64,000 nucleotides of DNA from Streptomyces sp. TRM68367 (GTDB lineage Bacteria; Actinomycetota; Actinomycetes; Streptomycetales; Streptomycetaceae): assembly GCF_014495685.1 (NCBI RefSeq), contig NZ_JACTVI010000022.1, positions 1 through 64,000 on the forward strand. The letters run 5' to 3'. Within the stretch, counting starts at the first letter, position 1. Each line of letters opens with the position of its first letter. This document shows positions 61,914 to 64,000 of the stretch, piece after piece. The notes under the pieces are model-generated. The model worked only from the letters and a program-made list of their open reading frames with translations, did not search any database and was not told the DNA's origin. Made by a program: the position numbers and the translations under genes.

Positions 61914-63155
61914 ATGCACATTGTTGTCATTAACCGCTGGCCGAGGTTCTCCGACGAGCGGCGCTGGGACCACGAGCTCAGCCGCTTCGAGGAGTTCATC
62001 GACCACGACCGGCACCGCATCAGCTACGTGGTCGATCCGGTCGGCGAGACCGGCGTGCTCGCGGACCGCTCGAAGATCGCCCGTCTCGTCAAGATCGAAG
62101 ATGTCAACGATTTCGAGGCGCTCTGCGGGGCTGTGCGCGAGATCGAGGCCGAGGTCGGGCCGGTCGACCAGCTCGTCGCACTGTCGGAGTTCACCCTTGC
62201 CATCGCGGCCGAGGTCCGCGAGGCACTCGGTATCCCCGGCCCGCGCCCTGAGGAGGTGGCGGTCTACCGGAACAAACTGAGGATGAAGGAGCTCGTCGCG
62301 AAGGCCGGGGTGCGCGTGCCGCGCTTCGCTCCGTGCGGCGACGCGGAATCCGCCGTGGCCTTCGCGCGGTCGGTCGGGTACCCGCTGATCCTCAAGCCGG
62401 TCGGCGGCGCGGCCAGCATCGGGGTGCACCGGGTGGAGGACGAGCCCACGCTCCTGTCGCTGCTCGGCACGGTCGACCCCGAGGAGTACGAGATCGAGGA
62501 GTTCATCGCCGGGGCCATCTACCACGTGGACGGCTTCGCCGACGACGAGGCGCGGATACCGTTCCAGGCGGTGTCCCGCTACGTCAACGACTGTCTGTCG
62601 TACGAAGCCGGCGGAGCGCCGCTCGGCTCGGTCGTACTGCAGGCGTCCGAACTGCGGGACCGCGTCGAGGAGTTCGCCCGGACCTGCGTGTCGGCGCTGG
62701 GCATGAAGTCGATGCCGTTCCACCTCGAGGTCTTCGTCTCCGACAGCGGCGAACTGGTCTTCCTGGAGATCGCCGGCCGCATCGGCGGCGCCGAGGTCCC
62801 GTACCTCACGCACCGCCTCTTCGGGGTCAACCTCTGCCAGGTCTGGCTGAACGCGCTCTGCGAGGGGACGGTGACGCTCCCGCCCAAGACAGGGGATCCG
62901 TCGGGCGGTTGGCTGATCATCCCGAAGCCGGAGCAGCTCCCGGCACGGGTGATCTCGGTGACCTCCCTGCGCGACATACCGACGGTCTGGCGGGAACTGG
63001 TGCCGAGCCCGGGTGACGTACTGGCCCCGGGAGGCAGCTACGACGCGGTGCACAGCGGACGGTACATCTTGGTCGGGGACGAGGCGGCCGTGGAACAGGA
63101 CATCCGCAGGATCGTCGACGAATTCCGCATCGAGACCGAACCGGTGCCGGAGTGA
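61914..63155 (+). CDS. ATP-grasp carboxylate-amine ligase 2
   Basis: Second ligase of 413 residues, distinct from the first. Start MHIVVINRWPRFSDERRWDH; ATP-grasp core PLILKPVGGAASIGVHRVED, EYEIEEFIAGAIYHVDGFAD and GELVFLEIAGRIGGAEVPYL. Two different ATP-grasp enzymes suggest two amide bonds, so a tripeptide-like product or a dipeptide with a further amide. The ATG follows GAGGAACAG. Stop overlaps the MFS start (GTGA). Confidence 0.88.
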   Translation: MHIVVINRWPRFSDERRWDHELSRFEEFIDHDRHRISYVVDPVGETGVLADRSKIARLVKIEDVNDFEALCGAVREIEAEVGPVDQLVALSEFTLAIAAEVREALGIPGPRPEEVAVYRNKLRMKELVAKAGVRVPRFAPCGDAESAVAFARSVGYPLILKPVGGAASIGVHRVEDEPTLLSLLGTVDPEEYEIEEFIAGAIYHVDGFADDEARIPFQAVSRYVNDCLSYEAGGAPLGSVVLQASELRDRVEEFARTCVSALGMKSMPFHLEVFVSDSGELVFLEIAGRIGGAEVPYLTHRLFGVNLCQVWLNALCEGTVTLPPKTGDPSGGWLIIPKPEQLPARVISVTSLRDIPTVWRELVPSPGDVLAPGGSYDAVHSGRYILVGDEAAVEQDIRRIVDEFRIETEPVPE

Positions 63156-64000
63156 CGGCGGCACACGCCGCGCAGCAGACCGCGGACACCACGGAAGCAC
63201 ACCACACCGCCAAGCGGCAGCGGCTGCACCGCCGCCTGTTCGCCTGCGGCGTCCTGTTCGGAGTCGTCGCCGAGCAGATCGTGCTCTTCGCCGTGCCCCT
63301 CCTCATCTTCCAGGACACCGACGAAGTCTCGTCACTCGGATTCGCCTATGCCATCGAGTGGCTTCCGGCCCTGCTGGCGTATCCCTTCGCGGGACTTCTC
63401 GCCGATCGGGACGGCGGCACACGGCTGTTCACCTGCGTCAGCGCAGGGCGGGCGGTCGTCATCGGCGGCGCGCTCGTCGGCTGTCTGGCGGCTCCGTCCC
63501 TGCTGACGCCGATCCTGATGACCTCAGGGGCGCTGCTCTCCCTGTTGATGGCGCCGGTACGGATGTCCATCGAGAAGGTGGTGCCCCAGCTGGCCAAGGG
63601 CACTGAGCTGGCGAAGACCCAGGGCCTGGTTCAGAGCATGGAGGTGTCGGCGATGGCCGTCGGCCCCGCCCTCGCCCTGCTCGGTGTGGCCTTCGTCGGC
63701 AAGTTCTGGCTCCTGGCCGGCGCCTCGGCGGCGTTCCTCGCGGCGGCGGTCTGCTGGCTGCCGCTGCCTCGCGGGCTGCGGTCGGCCGGCAGTGGCAGTG
63801 TGCGGGAGAGCTTCGCCGAACTCGCCCTGGGCTGGTCCCTCCTGGTGCGCAACAGGCCGCTCGTTCTGCTCGCCGTCCTCAACTTCTCGATCAACCTGGT
63901 CTTCGCCACCGTACTCAGCGCCAATGCCGCACTCGTCACGGGCGTGTTCCACGCTCCCGAGTCCGCGTACGCCGTGCTCAACATCTGCGTCGGCGTCCTG
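63152..64000 (+). CDS. MFS exporter (N-terminal part, cut by window end)
   Basis: Major facilitator transporter of the DHA3-like group. 283 codons are present with about seven helices: LFACGVLFGVVAEQIVLFAV, FAYAIEWLPALLAYPFAGLL, then the loop ADRDGGTRLFTC (family DRxxRR), and later LVLLAVLNFSINLVFATVLS. It probably exports the cluster product and gives self-resistance. GTG start overlaps the ligase stop. The cluster continues past the right edge. Confidence 0.88.
   Translation, partial: MTAAHAAQQTADTTEAHHTAKRQRLHRRLFACGVLFGVVAEQIVLFAVPLLIFQDTDEVSSLGFAYAIEWLPALLAYPFAGLLADRDGGTRLFTCVSAGRAVVIGGALVGCLAAPSLLTPILMTSGALLSLLMAPVRMSIEKVVPQLAKGTELAKTQGLVQSMEVSAMAVGPALALLGVAFVGKFWLLAGASAAFLAAAVCWLPLPRGLRSAGSGSVRESFAELALGWSLLVRNRPLVLLAVLNFSINLVFATVLSANAALVTGVFHAPESAYAVLNICVGVL

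Overview
The window is a high-GC actinomycete chromosome segment, almost certainly Streptomyces. The evidence is strong third-position G/C bias, frequent GTG/TTG starts, a mycothiol-type formaldehyde dehydrogenase, DUF3040, DUF2637 and small HATPase proteins, a rare TTA codon in a biosynthetic gene, and a Streptomyces-type MITE and intergenic hairpin repeat. All calls come from reading the sequence; no database search was run.

Region 1 (1-9.7 kb) is a compact methyl-group/C1 catabolic locus. It holds folD, an 812-residue dimethylglycine oxidase, an IclR regulator, a Rieske ferredoxin coupled to a FAD reductase, an extra dihydropteroate synthase (folP), a decayed pabB-like remnant, an MBL hydrolase coupled to a mycothiol-dependent formaldehyde dehydrogenase, and a broken BCCT (betaine) transporter. 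N-demethylation of betaine-type compounds, folate supply, methylene-THF oxidation and formaldehyde disposal fit one pathway. A 17-bp palindrome (GTTGC-N7-GCAAC type) lies before each unit. In front of four transcription units it occurs as a tandem pair with exactly 19-bp spacing, which points to a local IclR regulon.

Region 2 (9.8-15.5 kb) is mixed: an XRE-cupin regulator divergent from a phosphinothricin-acetyltransferase-like GNAT, remnants of an SLC13 permease and an amine oxidase, a Fur/Zur regulator with a Zur-like box, a truncated and an intact GH43 arabinofuranosidase, and DUF3040 and SRPBCC proteins. Region 3 (15.5-24.1 kb) is a purine-catabolic set: XdhC, an AzgA-type permease, a three-subunit xanthine dehydrogenase and a divergent PucR regulator.

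Region 4 (24.2-36.8 kb) carries chromosomal genes: GntR/FCD, DUF2637, HATPase, a small secreted protein, TetR with its operator, a PP2C-fold protein lacking the usual metal motifs, DUF456, an F420/PPOX protein, the Ogt and Ada-AlkA DNA repair pair, and RsgA. At 37-38.1 kb there are small genes that look like leftovers of an integrative element.

Region 5 (38.4-64 kb) looks like a biosynthetic gene cluster that runs off the right edge. It starts with a leucine-attenuated leuA paralogue, a cysteine-synthase-like SbnA (frameshifted), a pair of large TPR/helix-turn-helix-like proteins (one decayed), AzlCD, a fused remnant of the SAM cycle (metK-metF-ahcY), SbnB, DUF2000 and a methyltransferase. 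A ten-gene plus-strand run follows: diaminobutyrate-type aminotransferase, aspartokinase, EamA exporter, isochorismatase-like hydrolase, HypE, HypF, ATP-grasp ligase, (MITE), LLM flavin monooxygenase, ATP-grasp ligase and MFS exporter. Complete HypE and HypF without any hydrogenase gene, beside diamino-acid supply and ATP-grasp peptide ligases, suggests a non-NRPS peptide carrying a carbamoyl- or cyano-derived group. This is the strongest candidate for an undescribed system here.
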